From NCBI GenBank assembly GCA_028023455.1, contig JAQFVV010012400.1, positions 11,039,748 through 11,103,747 of the forward strand: a DNA stretch of 64,000 bases. Direction: 5' to 3'. Under the pieces are notes generated by a model that did not search any database, was not told the origin of the DNA, and was given only the letters and a program-made list of their open reading frames with translations. This stretch comes from Epiperipatus broadwayi (Eukaryota > Onychophora > Udeonychophora > Euonychophora > Peripatidae). The position numbers and the translations under genes are program-made. Positions within the stretch are counted from its first letter, which is position 1. The number at the start of each line of letters is the position of its first letter. This document shows positions 24,504 to 36,867 of the stretch, in pieces.

Positions 24504-25143
24504 CATAAAATATAGCAAGGTTGAAAGATATCAAGAAAATTTCATAAAACATCTCACAATATCTAAAATAATATGGTAAATTGTAACCAAGAAAGATTGT
24601 GAAAATGTGATGCAAACAGCATAACACAATAACAGAACAATCAATCGGAATCTCTCACTGACCAAAAAACTAAATTGTAACTTTACAAGTATAATAGATA
24701 ATCATTAATTAGAAGTCTTATGATTTCTCAATACGTTAAACATGTATATAGCATTAATAAGCTCAATAGTACTAATATAGTTTAAGCTCAGGATTCAAAT
24801 GAAAATATGCCACAATAGTAAGAGTAATAATAAGCACTAATAAGACAAATGCCATAAAACAATCAGCAAATTAAGAGGAGACTTCTCATATTCTCTCTTT
24901 TAAAATATAATATGGCTCTTAAAATTTAAAGCATATGGCATAAAAGGGTTAGGTTACTTTTAAATCTTCTCTCAACAACACATCCCCAAAATACAGCTAC
25001 ATCTTATAATTCATATAATCATCTTTACAAAATGATTATGTATAACATCGGGTTTATCTAAATGAACACATGTCTTTCTTATGTTTTGCTACATAGCTCT
25101 TTTTTAAAATAATTTGTTCTTAAATGTAACAATTTTTACACAT

Positions 25144-25667
25144 GGAGTGGAGAGTGGTGGGTCATGTGAAAGTCTGTGCTCATACCCTAATATTACATAT
25201 ATATAGACACAGGTATAAATAAGCCTATGTTTCAGTTATTACATTATAGAGATGTCTGCCCATCCTTGCATATGTATTTAATGGATTATGTCCTGCACAT
25301 GTGGGGTTCAGATTGACCTTAGGACAACATGGGTGTGACAATAATCTCGGCCTCAGGGTGACCCTTGAGCATTCCATCATCAGATTTTCAATTGGATGGA
25401 CGGTTGAAGAGTTGGAGTGTGGATTGATTGAAGCCTGTCCATTAAAGTATGAGGATTGTCTATCTTAATATATATCTGAGCACTTATAGTATATATGTGT
25501 AGAGATGATAATCTGGACCAACTGATGATTGCTGGTTTAGCATGAAATACGTGTATTGGTGATTATTTATCTTTTCAACATATGTATGTTTAAGTGTATC
25601 AGTGTTATTAGATGGAGTGGAGAGTGGTGGGTCATGTGAAAGTCTGTGCTCATACCCTAATATTACA
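25144..25667 (+). mobile_element. pLTR-A partial tandem dimer, period 470 bp
   Basis: The same 54 bases, starting GGAGTGGAGAGTGGTGGGTC, occur at 25144-25197 and 25614-25667 without a visible difference. Between them lies one complete pLTR-A unit with its hammerhead. A unit plus a partial repeat of its own end is the arrangement expected from a greater-than-unit-length RNA template or from tandem pLTRs. Confidence 0.8.
25507..25567 (+). ncRNA. Hammerhead ribozyme motif, complete core (pLTR-A)
   Basis: CTGATGA at 25522-25528, stem II TGCT-GGTTT-AGCA with a T-T mismatch at its base, GAAA at 25544-25547, and short stem III AT-ACGT-GT. Cleavage is predicted after A25555 (triplet GTA). Stem I ACCAA (25517-25521) pairs with TTGGT (25556-25560) and continues as GATAATC with GATTATT across a 3-nt bulge. 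The pairing on both sides of the core argues against chance. Confidence 0.75.
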
Positions 25668-26154
25668 AATAATCTTATGAATTAAATATATCCCATGGTT
25701 CTTATATGATGAATAAGCTTATACTTTATAATTTTGTTCTTCTCTTTAATTTTTTTAATCTAGCAAAGAATGTAATCCTAGTTAAGCAATGACAGCAATA
25801 AGACCTACTTTTACCCTTAAGGTAATGTCTCATTAAATTATAATTATAAATTTACAATTTAAATTAAACATGAAAAACTCTTAATTTGAACTAAAGATAA
25901 TACACTAGGATAGCATTCATAATATTATGAGTAGATAAGAGGTTTTATAGCCACCCAGAATATTACATAAAATAGGGTTGCTTTTAATCTTCTTCTAAAA
26001 TAAAGCCATGCAATCTTCTTAAATTAATAATGAACAATATTAAATGATATTCTAAATAAAGTAAAGTGATCATCCACATAAATGGAATTGGTGAAAATAA
26101 TCTTATACCAAATGGTTAAAAAAAAATTAATTATTTTTAATTAATAATCAAAAA
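25668..26154. other. Spacer
   Basis: AT-rich and without a recognised element. It separates the pLTR-A dimer from the pLTR-B palindrome. Confidence 0.4.
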
Positions 26155-26286
26155 AGCAAGTCATATATCACATGACACTACTTTTATAAGCTTGTATTTA
26201 CAAAAATGTAGTATACCAATAGCTCAAACAAGGTCTTGATTGATAAGTGCATTATGAGAAAATATTTAAAATCTCTATCCAGACCT

Positions 26287-26340
26287 TCCCATCTTCAGAC
26301 CAACTGGTTTCCAGCTTATGGCTCATGTCAGTGGAGAGCT
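26287..26340 (-). ncRNA. Decayed hammerhead ribozyme motif (pLTR-B)
   Basis: Minus strand: CTGACAT in place of CTGANGA, stem II GAGC..GCT, GAAA, and a 4-bp stem III ACCA-GT-TGGT with GGTC. The G8 and A9 substitutions should inactivate it. Confidence 0.5.
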
Positions 26341-26891
26341 AGATCATTTGGACATTAGATCTAAAATATCAACTCAAAACCCAGTACTTATTTCATACAT
26401 ATATTTAAGTAGAAACTCTGAAATTCTACTTAAATATATGTATGAAATAAGTGCTGGGTTTTGAGTTGATATTTTAGATCTAGTGTCCAAATGAGCCATA
26501 GGTTCAAAAACAGTTGGTCGAGATATGAAGGTTTTTGATAGAGATTTTAAATATTTTCTCATACCGTACTTATCAATTAAGAGCTTGTTTGAGCTATTGG
26601 TATATTCTCTGTGTTACATTTTTGTAAATACAAGCTTATAAAAGTAATGTCATGTTATATATGACTTGCTTTTTTGATTATTATAATTTTACCTTTAAGG
26701 TTTTGGCTATGTTGGGGCTATTAAAATATGGTAGATCTGAATTTAGTTCAGTCCCACATAGCTATTTAAATTGGATAGCTGGATTTAAAGTCATTTTCAT
26801 GTCTGAAAATTTCAGAGCTTCTACTTAAATATACATATGAGATAAGTACTGGGTTTTGAATTGATATTTTAGATCTAGTGTCTGAATATTC

Positions 26892-26945
26892 TAGCTATCC
26901 ACTGACATGAGCTATAAGCTCAAAACCAGTTGGTCTGAAGATGGG
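26892..26945 (+). ncRNA. Decayed hammerhead ribozyme motif (pLTR-B)
   Basis: Same variant as at 26287-26340: CTGACAT, perfect stem II GAGC-TATAA-GCTC, AAAA instead of GAAA, and ACCAGTTGGTC. The shared CTGACAT suggests that this subfamily multiplied after losing the core. Confidence 0.5.
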
Positions 26946-27045
26946 AAGGTTCTGGATAGAGATTTTAAATATTTTCTCATAATGCACTTATCAATTAAGA
27001 GCTTGTTTGAGCTATTGGTATGCTCTCTGTATTATATTTTTAATT

Positions 27046-29754
27046 AAATAAAATAACCTTTTCTTTTATGTTCTCTTAACATCAGAAATGCAATTCAAAT
27101 AAAGTGAGTTTTATGTCAATTCTTTGTAATTGGGTACTCTCAATGCATAATAATGTGATAAATATTATAATTAGATTTCTGAAAGAATGAAGATGATGAT
27201 AAAATGCAAGTAAGCTTAAATTAATAATAATAATAATATTTGTTAACATTAATGACATTTCTGGAACAAATATCAAGTTGTTTGATCAATGGCTAACAAA
27301 ATTTTATCAAAATAAATTTCCCAAACAAAATAAAATAATATCAAAAAAATTATGATCTACAAATTTGGAAATAATAGCAATGATAATCAGAGGTTAATAA
27401 ATTCTTCAATGGTTTAATAATTATAAGTTTTCACATTTAATTTTCTATCATACAATTATACAATCCCTAGGCAAAAATATTTAACACCTAAATTAACTCT
27501 CTGGCATTCCTTTTGCAATTCAACATCTTTGTTCTTACATTCAACATAGAATTCAAGAATAAATCATTATTACTTATCAGAAAATAATAAATTTGATTTC
27601 ATTTGATAGATATTTTTGTTTATTTTACTGAAATCAATTTTAAATGTTCACATTTTCTTTTTAAAAATATTGAAAAAATGAGATCATAATCAAAACAAAA
27701 AGAATATACATCATCATTTCTAGAAAGATTATTTTAATTTTACAAAATCAATGAAATCTTCATTATTTGTCATTTTTTTAAAAAATCTGAATGAATATTT
27801 CTTTCTTTTATGTTTTAAAATTTTAATTTTTTCAATATTTACTGAAAAATTGTGATAATTTCATACTCATTATAATAATTAGATTGCTTATGTAGAAAAC
27901 TAAGCTTAAATATTTTAGGGCAGATTTGCATTGTCTGCTAATATAGTGTTCTATTTTTGAAAATAAAGTATCCTATTCAAAATAAATTATTAATAATTTA
28001 TATTTTGCTTTCTAAAAAAATTTGTATAAATTATTGTAAAAAACATATCGAGAATTGTAATAAATTTGCAAATAAACATGCTGAAACATTTTTTTAAAAC
28101 AATGTCATAAAAATCATGTCATCAAAAATCTGTTACAATACAATAGAAGTACTTGTCAGGGTGAAGTTAAATTCTATTGTTTTGAGAATTTTTTTTATTT
28201 TCTTGCCATCTATGGAATTTTTTTCAAACTAAATTTTTATATGATAATGTATATAGGAAAATACACATATTACAATACAAATCTTGCAGAATTTTTCACT
28301 AGGGGTGGATTAGTGGAAAAAAATTAAGAAATTCATATAAAAATTAAGTATGATTAAAATAAGCTTACCAATTCTTGCATAGTCATGAATTCTGAAGAAG
28401 TTATATATCATAGTATAGAACCACATATACAATTAAAATTTAAATATTAACTATTTTTTCAGATTTAACATCTTGAAGTGTTATCTAGGCACAACTACAA
28501 GGCCTACATATCTAAAACATTCTTATTAACAAAGAGCATGAATAACAATGCCAGGATAAAGTCATGAGTATGCATTCCACATGACTTAAAATAAGTACAT
28601 AATAAATATAATCCTCACTAAATAATAATAACGCAAAGAGAAAATAAGATGATGGCATGAACTCAAAGTAGCACCTATACATGAGGGCCATAATGATCTA
28701 GGACTTTGTCACTTATTGGAAAATGATAATGAACCATAGAAGGAAATAACAGGGGTTGTCTTAATAAAGCATTATATGCTTAAATATAAAGAAACAATAA
28801 TTCACTGGCAAGATATAAGAAAATATAAGAGAGAGACGTGCTTCTATCTCTTAAATATACTGACAAGATAAAATAATCAATAAGAGAGACTAATGCCAGA
28901 TTCTCTTGTCAACTGCAATAACTAAATGATATGTAGAACTGATAAAATGATACACATAGCAAAAATAGCATATATCAAAGTATAAATAAATATAACATTG
29001 TGGCATAATATTTAAATAATAATGGATATATACATCAGCTTCTGTATTCTTCAATCATTTTAAACACATTAATAAAATAATTTCTAAAATGGATAAGCAT
29101 AAGGCATTTAAAATATTAATACTTTGACATTACTCTGAGAACATAGTATAAATACTTATTACATTACATGTAAAATTATATCAAAATACATAGAAATAAA
29201 ATATATGGCATTTTAAATACAAGAAATATTTAAAATTAATAATCACATCCATTGTCAAAATAAAATAAAGTCTTTTTTGATATTTCTACCATTATGCTGG
29301 ATACAGTTACTAAAATCGTTCTGGAGTATTTTGCAGACTTTCTGAGTTATTGTAATAATATTGTATATTAAACACTCACCCATGCAGTAGTTTACAAAAA
29401 TCTGAAGAAGCAAGTATTTGAAATCACTAACATAACATGAATTAACATAGACGTTTACATTGGTTAAATATAATAAATGGGACAAATATTAATTATATCC
29501 TATAATATATAATTAAAAAACAGTATTTACTTTAGAAATGCATATTTTATCATTTTATTAGTAATTATTATGAAGTGCAAGTTTTTAAAAGAATGGAGTA
29601 TAGTAAGTTGAAAAGCAAATTTTAATATCTCTGAAGCATAGCAATGAATAATATAATAAAATTCTTGAAGAACATATATATTTAAGAAGTTTGAATCAAT
29701 AAGTTATATTTTCGTTCTTTTAAATTTTACTGCAGACACAATAAAGTCATAAAT
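27046..29754. other. Long AT-rich spacer
   Basis: A small AAT trinucleotide tract lies near 27221-27238. Open frames at 27082 and 29255 are short, hydrophobic or compositionally biased, and unsupported. No repeat family of this window was recognised here. Confidence 0.4.
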
Positions 29755-29759
29755 AGTCA

Positions 29760-29960
29760 AAATAAAAGTCATAGATCATATGACCCAATTCTCTTAAGCT
29801 TGTAAGATATAATCAATGAGGATTACCAATTCCTCAACAAGCTTTGTGAGCTTAGCCAGAGCAAGCATTTAAAATAACTCTATCAGGATTCCCTCCCCCA
29901 AACCTCTGACCATGGTTTTGTGCTTTGGCACTCCTCAGGGAGGCACTAGGGTAAAATCAT
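29760..29960 (-). mobile_element. pLTR-B truncated copy
   Basis: Contains AAGTCATAGATCATATGACC, CTCAACAAGCTTTG, a TTTAAAATAACTCTATC block and a hammerhead relic. It stops abruptly after GGCACTAGGG near 29952, where the inverted partner seen at 4.4 kb is absent. Confidence 0.65.
29903..29945 (-). ncRNA. Decayed hammerhead ribozyme motif (pLTR-B)
   Basis: CTGAGGA at 29938-29932, a perfect 4-bp stem II GTGC-CAAA-GCAC, then AAAA instead of GAAA, and stem III ACC-AT-GGT with GTC. A single core change (G12 to A) separates it from a full motif. Confidence 0.6.
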
Positions 29961-31458
29961 GTTTACAATATAGTTATTTATAATACTTGTCAACAAAGGG
30001 AATAAACTTCTGTTAAATATTAGCAATTAATAAATAAATTCCATACTTTAAATATAGCATTTGCAGTAGTCAAACATATTAAGCAGATTAAAACTCTTTT
30101 ATTAAAGGTATGCTGAATAACATTCATAAAGTCAAAATGAAGTTATATTTTCTACTTAAATATAATTTTTTCTAAGGAGCAGATATTACATCACAGCATT
30201 CAGCAAACATAAGCTTTATAAATAAAATTAAAAAGTAATAAAGTCTTTAATTATTCAATTATTTTGCTTTGTAAATAAACAATAGTTTTAAAATATAGTA
30301 TTCCTAAATTATTTCATCATTCAACAGTCTTATAATTCCTGGTTAAAAGTCTTTATCTTATGTAAAAATGAAATTATACCTCCTGGAAGAGAACTTATTT
30401 AAAATACAATAAAATATTCCATTTACTATTTCATTAATATTAAAATAAAATATTTTTAAAGTCTTTTTTTATATGTAGAAATTATCTTTTCTAAATAATT
30501 TAAATATTGCATAAAAAGTAAAATTAATAAAATCCTTATATAGCAGGGATAATACCTTTTGTTATGCTTTATTATCAAAGCAGATTTTGCAGAAAATGAT
30601 TCCATTCTTGAAATGTTAGTGGTTGGATTTCTCATAATGCAATACCTTGCTGAAATTTTAAAGCATTAAATGCTTGCAGTTAAGAATTGCCTGAATAAAT
30701 ATTAGTTGTTTTAACAATGCATATTATTAACTAATAAAATAAAATTAGTTAAAAGCAATTAAACTTCTAGATGAATAAGTAAAAATAGGTGTGAGGATAG
30801 GTATAGATAGGTATGTGTGAAAATCTTCCATGGCTTTTATAAAGCAAGTCATGTGATCAATTTTGATTGATGTAATTGATAGGCAGATATATCCCAATTA
30901 GTCGTATTAATCAAAAAGATTTAAATTATTGAGAATCCACTGGAAATTTTCTAAAAATAGATATTAACATAATTCTATAATTTTCTGGTGACTATGTCTA
31001 GACAGAAACTATAAATAATTAATTAACACATGTCTAAATAATTTTTTTAAACCAGTTATTTGACAAATTGAAATATATCACAATAAATACAAATATTACA
31101 TTCTTTAAACATAATAAAAATTTACATTGTTTAATAAAATATTTATTTTAAATATTTTTTTTAAGATCTAATTATTTCTTTGTTATATCTTAAAGCAAAC
31201 TCACATACCTTATTACTAAGTTCTTTATCTAAAAATGCTAGCTTAACTACAGGAATTAATTATTGGTTTTAGAAATTACTCTTTTTTTAATCAGTTAAAT
31301 TTAAAGATTGTTTAATTAAACTATATTTCAATGCAATTAAAAATTAAATAATGGATTTTATCAGCAATTATCTTAATTATTTAACATCTAGTTTGATTTA
31401 AACTTGTTTTAAAGCACTTTTTTGGAACATTTGAATTTAAATCCTTTTCATCATTCAC
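29961..31458. other. AT-rich spacer
   Basis: No coding frame, tRNA-like box or family repeat was recognised. It contains simple AGGTATAG-type repeats near 30787-30815. Confidence 0.4.
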
Positions 31459-31984
31459 TTAAAAAAAACTTTCTTTAACATCAAAGGATGTCTTCATGAG
31501 ATTAATGGCCTCAGATTCAAAATTTTTTATCATCACTCTTTCTTTCAATTTAATTATTTCATAAAAGATAATCTCTTCATTGTCAAATAATATTTTATGA
31601 CCCATACTTACTTTGTGAATATACAAAGCTGAGTTATAATATTTATTTTTAATTCTATTCTTACAAACTTTAACTCTTTCATTAAGACTTAATTTACTTT
31701 GACTGAAATAAATTCCATGACAATTGAAAAGAATCTTATAAACTATCTCACAAATAGATTTGCCATCAGTTGACTGTTTTGAACTATTTAGTAATGAATT
31801 TAAACTTAGGTCTTTCTTCCAGGCCACTTTCATATTACCCAATAACAAACTATTCTTATAAATCAATTTACTAATTGATGACTTATATAACAAAGAAATA
31901 AACTCTTTATTCTATTAACAATTACATCTTTATTAGGAATAGATTTATCAATATTTTTATTATCTAAATACAAGCATATTTTCT

Positions 31985-32205
31985 ATTCTGGACTTAATGT
32001 AATTGGAAGGGATTTGAATTCAGTCTTTCAAACTCCCTACAGCCGTCCACTCCATCTTATACAACTGATATACATGAATAGATACCTGTGAAAAATATAA
32101 ATAACTTCCAATGTAAGTATTTCATGCAGAACTGGTAGTCATCAATTGTAGGGAGTTTGAAAGTCTGAGTTCAAATCCCTTATAATTAGATATTTTGATT
32201 AAATA
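31985..32205. mobile_element. pLTR-A inverted pair inside the PLE remnant
   Basis: Arms GGGATTTGAATTCAGTCTTT (left) and the inverse GAGTTTGAAAGTCTGAGTTC (right) enclose a TCTTATACAACTGATA block and a hammerhead relic. The position, between RT and endonuclease remnants, suggests a later insertion or a rearrangement. Confidence 0.6.
32104..32150 (-). ncRNA. Decayed hammerhead ribozyme motif (pLTR-A)
   Basis: TTGATGA replaces CTGATGA (C3 to T). GAAA is retained, while stem II and stem III pairing are reduced. Predicted inactive. Confidence 0.45.
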
Positions 32206-32830
32206 TAATATTCCTAATAAATTCATGATTATATTCTAACTCAATATAGTCAGAATCAAATTGACTCCTCTGAATATAACTATTACTTTTCAAAATTATT
32301 ATGCCTTCTATTCCTATAACAAAAATTCAATAAAGAAGGAACTGTCTGGTCTTATCATATTTCTTAAATTTTTTACTTTAATGGGAAATAACTACAAAAT
32401 AAAACATTAACTACTTTATCAACACTTACATCTAAAAAATTTAACTTAACTAATTCAAATGTATCCCCCCTCCCTCAATATTAAATTTAGTATTAGAATC
32501 AAACACATTCAATCTATCAAACAAATCCTTTAATTTATCTTCCTTTATAACAAATAAACAAACATCAGCATACCACACAAATAATTTTAAAAAAAACAGT
32601 AAACTTATTAATAACACCCCTCTTTAAAAAATCAATATAAGCAGAACACATTAAAGGAGAAATAAAATAACCAATAATCCAGCCCTCTTTAATTTTATAA
32701 AACCCATCAATACACACAAAATACATACAATCTTCTAATAACAATAACAAATTATGAATAACCTTAATCTTATCTGAAGAAAAATGTTCAAATTTCTTTA
32801 AAATGTCAAGAAACAAGTTGTGGAAGAATT

Positions 32831-33879
32831 TTAGTGAAATTTTTATTTTGTCTAGTGTTATAGTGATATATGAATTTCTATTTTATTTATAATTACTACT
32901 ATAATGTTAGGCAGTATTTAATATATATATAATTATCTCAGTTTTGTATGCTTTTTGACGTTACAGCTGTGACTGAAAACAGCCTACCAATATTAATTTG
33001 CATAAGAGATATTGTCATTTTGGAATCAAATGAAAGGTAGAGATTATTCTTGTATATTTTATCAGATGTTTGAATTTCTGGTACACATCAGAATAGTGGC
33101 TACATTTAAAATATATATATATATAAAAAAAGGAGGTGAGCTGATATTTTAAGCTAAATCTTAGTTTATAATGTTATAGCTCTACATTTGTTCTGAGCTA
33201 CACTAAAAATTAGTCTTTCTGATTGGCTGTATGTCCAATCAAAAATGCCAATTTGTGCTTGAAACATCTATTGTGGAGTTGTTATATTATTTAAAAAAGA
33301 ATTTGGACAAATCACTTTGCGAATTTTAAAAGTAATCTTTATTAGTTGCCTTAGACTAATACTATGCATATAACAATTCCTTATTGTTATAAAAATTCAG
33401 GTAAACTGACCAACAGTATGTTAAACCAGAAATATTTAGTGCTGCAATCAGTTTTTATAAATCCTAAAAATCATATTATTGCAAATATAGAAAAAATAAT
33501 CTTTTTTCTGATTGGACAATGTAATAAAAAACCAGCAAAAATTGGTGGAGAAAAAAAATTAACAAAATCTTGTTGATTGAACTTTATTTGAAAAAGATAA
33601 ATGAATACATGTGAAGTCATCATCAATTTATCAAATTCTGCTCAAAAATTTAAAATTGCATTTGTATTTTTTAAAATACCACCAACATTGTGGATTACTT
33701 TGTTAAAAAGTGTTTGCAAAAAGTAATACCAATCTTACTGTCATAGTTTTCTGTTTAGTCATTGCAATTGAATTTTTTAATTAGTTTTTTAAAAAAAAAA
33801 TCACATTTTGATATAATTAAAGTGTAATCATATATACTTTTATTTTCAAATAATTATTATGGAACCAAAGACACCAAAA
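32831..33879. other. Spacer
   Basis: Contains a (TA)n run at about 33109-33126 and a GATTGGCTG...CCAATC inverted pair near 33220-33240. The latter resembles facing CCAAT boxes but has no adjacent gene. Confidence 0.35.
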
Positions 33880-34125
33880 AGTATGGATGCTGGATTGAGT
33901 TCAGATCTATTGGCTGCTGGAGGGTTGCATTAGATCCTAAGATCTAGGGTCAGTAGTCTCAGAGCCAAAGCTCCTCACTGATGAAACCCAGAAGCTAGAA
34001 ACTAGTCTGGGGATATTGGATGAATATGCACTAGATGGGGATTTTATGCACAAACCTTCTTGCATTCATTGATTAGTGGCCCTGATAGCACTACTTTCTA
34101 GAGAGTTTAGCCTCTGTGTAATTAT
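33880..34125 (+). mobile_element. pLTR-C copy
   Basis: Order: GATCCTAAGATCTAGG, CTCAGAGCCAAAGCTCC, hammerhead, GGGGATATTGGATGA, GCACTAGATGGGGATTTTAT, CACAAACCTTCTTGCATTC, ATTGATTAG, GCACTAC, AGAGAGTTTAGCCTCTGT. The same block order recurs at 38.1-38.5, 40.3-40.5, 46.4-46.7 and 55.8-56.3 kb. Confidence 0.65.
33972..34013 (+). ncRNA. Hammerhead ribozyme motif, complete core (pLTR-C)
   Basis: Stem I TCCTCA (33972-33977) pairs with TGGGGA (34008-34013), six pairs with one wobble. CTGATGA at 33978-33984, GAAA at 33998-34001, stem III AC-TA-GT and triplet GTC, with cleavage predicted after C34007. Stem II is the weak point: A-T and C-G pairs interrupted by a C-C mismatch where other copies have G-C. 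Confidence 0.72.
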
Positions 34126-35124
34126 TATATAAATATTATATAAAAATAATAATAAAGGTTTAAATAAACTAGGCAAAAAAATCCAGTTTTTTACAATTCT
34201 CATATTAGATGAAAAGTCTGCTTTTGAAATAATCTCTTAAATGATCTTGAAGCCAGAAAATAAAGAATCTAGTAATTGTCAACATGGAATGTTGGATTAA
34301 ATTTGAAGTTTCTGATGGCTGAAGAATCTGATTTCTAGATTTTTTTAAAACATAAAGTCAATATTATTTTAATTTCATTTTCTACCATCAAAATAATGTA
34401 AAACTGGCAAAATAGTCCTAAAGGTAGTTGCTGGAAATCAAGGAAAGCTGAAGGACTATCAACATCTCTCCAAAGATCTCTCAACAAAATACTTTTTTAT
34501 GGATTAATAGAAGAGTTAATAAAAAAAACTTTATATGATAATTTACAGTAAATCAATAACAACAGTTTGAAAATATATGATGAAATTGGGAGAAATGTTA
34601 TCTTCAATTTTGTCTAGAAGTCATATTACAATCTTGAAGTGCATGTCTTAAATAATTATTTTTCAAATTTTCCTCACAGTATGGTAACTAGATAATGGAT
34701 GTTTTATGCATGGTGATTGGAGATAAAATCTTTCCAGATTTCCTTATTACTGCATATGTTGATATAAGGTTATCCTGATCATAATTATTTAATAAAGTGA
34801 ATCTCTTTCTCCATCTTAATTAGTATACAGTCACACTGGAATAGGCTGATGTATAGAAAATGATTACATCACCAAATATTCATGCATTAACATCAACTTG
34901 ATAGATTTATTAAAAAGAAGGGCAGTTAGTATGTATGGTTGAATGATTGGAATCACCAAGATAACAGGAGATTTTCCCCAAAATATACACATCCTACAGA
35001 ACAATTTTTAATTTATTTTACATATTATGACAAACAGATGGTGGATGGCTCATGCATGATGAGTGGATCTGGAATCTGTTCAGAATTCATGATATATATA
35101 TATATATATGTATGTATTATAGGG
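34126..35124. other. Spacer
   Basis: Slightly less AT-rich than average between 34250 and 34480, with repeated GAAG and CTGATGG-like words but no pairing core and no conserved frame. A (TA)n run lies at 35093-35110. Confidence 0.35.
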
Positions 35125-35365
35125 AGCATGTTAATAGTTCTAACAAGCTTTTTATCTATAAGTATTGCAAGACAAAGTATTTAAAATATTTTGAATTATC
35201 TCTATCCCCAAATCATTTTTGAGCTATTGGCTCTCCTCAGTAAGGTGTTAGGATATTCAGACACTAGATCTAAAATACCAACTCAAGGCCAGCGCTTATA
35301 TGATACTTAATATTACATCTCTGTAATACAAGCTTAAAACAAGTCACGTGATATATGACTATTTT
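35125..35365 (-). mobile_element. pLTR-B copy
   Basis: Shares AACAAGCTTTTTATC, TTAAAATATTTTGAATTATC, a hammerhead relic, AGATCTAAAATACCAACTCA, AATACAAGCTTAAA and AAGTCACGTGATATATGACT with the 26-kb palindrome. Single orientation, no inverted partner. Confidence 0.6.
35206..35246 (-). ncRNA. Decayed hammerhead ribozyme motif (pLTR-B)
   Basis: CTGAGGA is intact at 35240-35234. Stem II is a perfect GAGC-CAATA-GCTC, but AAAA replaces GAAA and stem III is no longer paired. Confidence 0.55.
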
Positions 35366-36867
35366 TGCCTATATATATATGTGTGTTGTCAAACTTTTAT
35401 TATCAAATTATTATTAACCAACAATGTTTATAGTTTAGCTATTACGCTTGTAAATTATGTGAAGAAATTAATATACAACATATATAAGCCCAGGCATGTA
35501 GTAAAAATATTTGTGTGTGTTAATATCTAAATTTATTGAAATTTAATTAGAAAAAAAATAAAATTTAATTTTGAAAATTTTTATTTAAAAGCAGTTGAGC
35601 AAATAGTGAAACGTTTATGTTAATAGACATGCAAGATGCGCTGAAATGAATCTGTCCTCGTACCCAGTTGCACGTATTCTTTTGAATATTTATCTAGTAT
35701 TTTAAAATATATTTGATTTGCAAAATAAAAGAGAGGGAAACCACAAATGAATGATTTAAAAACCCACAGCTGAAGAAATATTTGCATAACAACTGGAGGT
35801 CTTTAAACTTCAGAAGAAAATATATATATTGACGAAAAGCAAAAAAAAAATTTTTTCTCTCTCTCTAAAAAAAACACGTGATTCAGTAGTAATAATAATT
35901 GCAAGTCAGCTGCTTTAGATTACAAAATATTTGTAATTATAAATATATGTGCTTAGTTTTTTTAGAATGCCATAAATTATGAATAAAATTAAACTTTATA
36001 TTACATTTTAAATTTGGTTTAAGTAAATAAATTCTTTACCATCAATGATGGTTTTGGCTTAAAATCAGTGCGAAATATTTTTCAGGCAGTATCAATTCTT
36101 TTTGTTTAATCTTTCTATGGACAACAGATAAACTATTCAACTACTCTTATTTTTAATTTCGTATAGATAATTACAATTTTAATGAACATCATTAAAATTT
36201 TCAAAATATAGACCTTACGCATCAACTCAATCACTTTTTCTGTACCTTTTGTTTTTTTTGCTCTATTCTTCAAATACCATAACTTTTTTTTCTTAGTATT
36301 AAATACTTTTTGATTTTCACTTATTCTCTATAGATTATTCAAGATATTTTTTTAATATAATTTCAGCTAACTTAAAATTTATATCTAGTTCAATTCTTTT
36401 TCCATAATTTTCTCTATAAATAATCTCTTATTGTATACTCTAACATATCGGGGCACAGTCTGTCAGTTGCGACTTCTCAAGGGTTTGCCAGTAAAATTGT
36501 TAGGGGGGGGGGTATGAAAATTTTGAGAAATTCTCATGTTGGATAATAAATTTTTAAGTGAAAAAACAAGAACCTAAATACTATTAAAAAAATACATGAA
36601 AACTGCTCAAATCATTATTGTGTGTCTGACCATTTTATGTTTAAACACTTCCTTCTTTATATTCCAATCTACTTTATATAAACAGCACATCATAACAGCA
36701 CTTTTCTTATATTGCTCTCATTTTTTGTTCAATCTGAAAGAGTTTTGTTCTTCATCCTACTATCCTCATATGTGGTATACATTGTTGAATGTACCCATTT
36801 TCTAAAACATGTTTTAAAAGTTGTAATTGCTATTTATATATGTGTTTACATTTTGCAAAACATTTTA
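35366..36867. other. Spacer
   Basis: Includes a CTCTCTCTCT tract near 35857 and a run of 10 G at 36503-36512. The open frame at 36596-36805 starts with a plausible hydrophobic segment, but there is no further support for a gene. Confidence 0.35.

Larger units (their letters stand above)
26155..27045. mobile_element. pLTR-B: inverted pair followed by a third partial copy
   Basis: The left arm 26155-26410 (minus sense) and right arm 26412-26690 (plus sense) form a palindrome centred near 26411. The arms run from GACTTGC/GCAAGTC ends through AAGCTTGTATTTACA, AGCTCAAACA and the hammerhead relic to ACTTAAATATATGTATG at the centre. A plus-strand unit then starts near 26690 (ACCTTTAAGGTTTTGGC, TTAGTTCAGTCCCACATAGC) and repeats the last 230 bp up to 27045. 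No protein is encoded. Confidence 0.7.
31459..32830 (-). pseudogene. Penelope-like retroelement remnant: RT fragment and GIY-YIG domain
   Basis: Two minus-strand pieces in element order. The first, about 32380-32820, begins FLDILKKFEHF and includes FYKIKEGWIIGYFISPLM, the degraded form of the EG-x-AMGSPLSP motif of PLE reverse transcriptases. After a frameshift it gives VWYADV (catalytic YxDD lost) and LNFLDV. The second, a 144-codon frame at 31459-31893, contains HGIYFSQSKLSLNERV (G60, I61, Y62 and R73). It is the GIY-YIG endonuclease with the usual YIGQT and Arg region altered. The RT upstream of about 32825 is missing. A pLTR-A pair (31985-32205) lies between the two domains. Clearly dead, and older than the PLE at 57-59 kb. 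Family assignment rests on motif order, with no search behind it. Confidence 0.65.

Noticed and set aside
33220-33240. Facing CCAAT boxes as a promoter
   Set aside because: A single inverted ATTGG/CCAAT pair is common by chance in this composition, and no gene is adjacent.
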